DNA from: Polytrichum commune
Lineage: Eukaryota; Streptophyta; Polytrichopsida; Polytrichales; Polytrichaceae
Direction: 5' to 3'
Length of the DNA stretch: 64,000 nucleotides
Assembly (NCBI GenBank): GCA_950295325.1
Contig: OX485803.1
Location: forward strand, 55,999,554-56,063,553
Shown here: in pieces, positions 62,301 through 64,000 of the stretch
Numbering within the stretch: the stretch's first letter is position 1
How the letters are laid out: each line of letters starts with the position of its first letter
Program-made: the position numbers and the translations under genes
The notes under the pieces: model-generated
The model's database searches: none
What the model was told of the DNA's origin: nothing
Seen by the model: only the letters and a program-made list of their open reading frames with translations

Positions 62301-63243
62301 CGTGAAGAGCACCAAGAGAAGTAGCCGAGGACACCCCTGAAATTGCTGCATTATGGTACTTGAAATTACCAGTTCAGTGAATGTACCATGGTGCGGAAAT
62401 TTTAGCTGCACCATCTTCAAAGCTTATGTTAAGCTTTGTCACTCGAACATTTTATGCGGAGTAATGAGGCAGCACCACATGGTAGGGGGAACGATTAAGT
62501 CGAGTAGTGAAAGAGTGAACTTGAGGATTTCAGTATGCATTTTCTCGGCTCTCAAGTCCTCAATCGTGAAGAAATGACGTGATTGTTGACTTCAGCAATT
62601 GCTCTCCGCAACATTCACCAATGCAAATCGAGAGACATTTCTCAATGAACACTGGTAGGATTAAGAATGGATGGGCTACCTACTTACCTTGAGCTACCTA
62701 TCTGGCTGATCACATTTCAAGACAACCCGATTATTTATTTGCGAATCGCGTGTCACACATTGCGGATGATCAGAATGTCCACATTCAGTACAACATCCTC
62801 TGTTCTACCTCTAAAGCCCTGTCGGACTTTGTTTAAGCTGGACTTCAAGATTCAACACATTCTTGTGACAATGGATCCCCCCATTCTGAATCAAGAAACA
62901 TTTGAAATTGTCCCTAATTCCACCTCTGTCCGAACCTATATATATCAAATACAACTCGTACCGGCTTGAGAGAATGCAGAGCACGATTCGTCCGCAAGGA
63001 TTTCGTACCTTCCAACCAACATCCTCCTCGCAGTCCTTCCTCTCAAGATCCACACCGTTGAACCCAGACCAACTCTGAGGAGGAAGAAGGAAAGCATAAG
63101 GGGACGAGGAAGAAACCCACCTGGTCTATTTTGGTGGCCAAGCTGTTGGACAGCTCCACAGCCGAAGTCCACCAGTTGGAATCACGTGAGCGCCATGACA
63201 AAGATTTCCCATTCCCACACCTAGCAGCAGTCTCCCCTGTCAT
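56374..63243 (-). CDS. Prune-like DHH-superfamily protein with lost DHH motif, 12 exons
   Basis: Exons (- strand): 63243-63121, 63074-63009, 62264-61208, 60959-60510, 59998-59411, 59288-59095, 58375-58295, 58093-58007, 57876-57756, 57613-57539, 57342-57127, 56546-56374. All joins are GT-AG and 3231 nt give 1076 residues. Residues 1-700 are Ser/Pro/Lys-rich and probably disordered. About 720-925 align by eye with the DHH phosphoesterase core of Prune exopolyphosphatases: SGTGADLE at 755-762, GIDAGSLLF, then IVGQDVL where Prune has VDHH (residues 843-846), VGSVCTLLAEAL, and GILLDTENLD (Asp889). The DHH motif and second Asp of D-x-D are replaced, so it should not be an active hydrolase. I recall similar Arabidopsis proteins under a 'nucleolar gar2-like' label, but cannot confirm this. 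The N-terminal two exons are less certain: the alternative start is ATG at 62270, preceded directly by an in-frame TGA. Confidence 0.8.
58556..59042. repeat. Direct duplication around a hairpin in intron 6 of the Prune-like gene
   Basis: Two copies of about 155 bp (58556-58711 and 58881-59042) share catcaaatatatcaatgag, cttatcacccaatt and atcctgtgtctg. Between them lies an inverted repeat with 28-bp arms at 58754-58781 and 58852-58879, 27 of 28 pairing (cataacattactcagctgat on the left). All of it is intronic. Confidence 0.88.
61296..61410 (-). repeat. 57-bp in-frame duplication in exon 3 of the Prune-like gene
   Basis: Two adjacent 19-residue units, VPTNDVVEEDGDVVCAPVS and VPTYDVVKENGDVVRAPVS, occupy about residues 346-383. 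They lie in the disordered N-terminal region, and both stay in frame. Confidence 0.92.
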
Positions 63244-63390
63244 CTTCACCTACACACAAATTTCGTCTCACTCACTCAACGACCTTCAACTCCACCTTAA
63301 CCCTCAAATGCACACTTCTGGATGTCGATCTCTTCACCGTGCTCTTCCCGGGGAGCAGCCTACGTACACCTAAATCCGTAAACTCCCAAA

Positions 63391-63402
63391 AATATATATA
63401 AA
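63391..63402 (-). promoter_or_regulatory. TATA box candidate of the Prune-like gene
   Basis: On the - strand the sequence reads TTTATATATATTT. It lies about 150 bp upstream of the ATG at 63243, giving a leader of about 120 nt. This supports the upstream start codon rather than the one at 62270. Confidence 0.5.
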
Positions 63403-63409
63403 AGTAATC

Positions 63410-64000
63410 AGCTTGTTTGAGGTTACTTAAGAATCTTCGGTGACGACAACGTGTGTTCTAAGATTCACCAGGTGAAGAAATTCCTGTTGCGTATCCTACG
63501 ACGCCAAACCATTAAATACTCCTGTTCAGCCTCCGTTGCCATCCTTGCTGTGGGTGTGTGACCCCCTCCCTATTTCGTTGAGCAGGAACACCCAACCTCG
63601 CCCGGCAGACTTTCATGGCTGCTGTCGATGAGGATTTTGCTTCCTGTCTCAATCCCCCTCCGTCTCCGCAGCATTCATAGCTCAAGTGCACACTAACACA
63701 AACCTCCACCACCTCCGGACTCGATTTTTCTCAATTCAACTAATCCCTGCTGTTGCTCACATCCTTTAACAGTGGAGGAAAAACGAAATGTTGTCACACG
63801 TCACCAACGCAGACGATGATGATCGATATGGCTATGATGGCAATGCTGATGACCCCATCTCCACCTCTTCCTCCCTGCCTTGCTACGAGAGATTGACTCG
63901 GAACAAGAGATGTGAACCCAACTGACACGCAACACGCGAAACAACATGCACTCACCGTCCCTCCCTCCCTCCCCGCCTGCCCGCCCCAGCCTGTCAGAAA
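63410..64000. other. Upstream of the Prune-like gene; GC-richer
   Basis: No further gene is seen. The last 40 bases are a run of ccctccctccc type. This is probably promoter or leader sequence of the Prune-like gene or of a gene beyond the window. Confidence 0.4.

Noticed and set aside
1-64000. CRISPR arrays, prokaryotic operons, riboswitches
   Set aside because: The spliced genes and transposon classes show plant nuclear DNA, and the tandem repeats lack unique spacers.

Overview
This is a stretch of plant nuclear DNA: AT-rich, gene-poor and full of transposon debris. It holds three clear spliced protein-coding genes. A land plant is indicated by a class II (plant-type) DAHP synthase with a plastid-transit-like N-terminus, a plant PRA1 clade A protein, TATA boxes of plant form, and CACTA, MULE, hAT and Harbinger-like transposons. 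The low gene density and transposon style would suit a seedless lineage (moss, liverwort, hornwort, lycophyte or fern), but I cannot name the species.

Layout. 0-20 kb is transposon territory: a local tandem duplication, a tRNA-derived SINE, an open frame broken by one amber stop, a decayed MULE transposase that still has two recognisable introns (about 5.6-8.4 kb), a 30-bp minisatellite (about 9.0-9.4 kb), a hAT transposase fragment (11.6-12.2 kb) and four MITE-like inverted-repeat elements at 9.5, 14.1, 16.0 and 18.3 kb. 21.7-26.2 kb is a 7-exon PRA1.A gene on the + strand, with a TA-flanked MITE in its last intron. 27.4-28.8 kb holds a second, half copy of the 14-kb MITE and a 1.1-kb hAT element with terminal inverted repeats and an 8-bp target duplication. 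32.8-35.8 kb is the 4-exon DAHP synthase gene on the - strand, with a TATA box near 36.27 kb. 36.4-56.3 kb is again repetitive: paired MITEs, a dispersed repeat with two copies here and one at 13.5 kb, two LINE fragments, and between them a probable 9.4-kb CACTA element. 56.4-63.2 kb is a large - strand gene, modelled here with 12 exons and 1076 residues, encoding a Prune-like DHH-superfamily protein whose DHH motif is replaced.

The three genes show no operon-like or pathway link. One makes the first enzyme of the shikimate pathway in the plastid, one an endomembrane trafficking protein, and one a probable pseudoenzyme with long disordered flanks. Exon joins were worked out by hand: every splice site used is GT-AG and the reading frame closes exactly in all three models (208, 539 and 1076 residues). 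The most interesting item is the Prune-like protein. The best structural stories are the bounded short hAT element, the MITE family with two copies here, the MULE with retained introns, and the CACTA/LINE arrangement.
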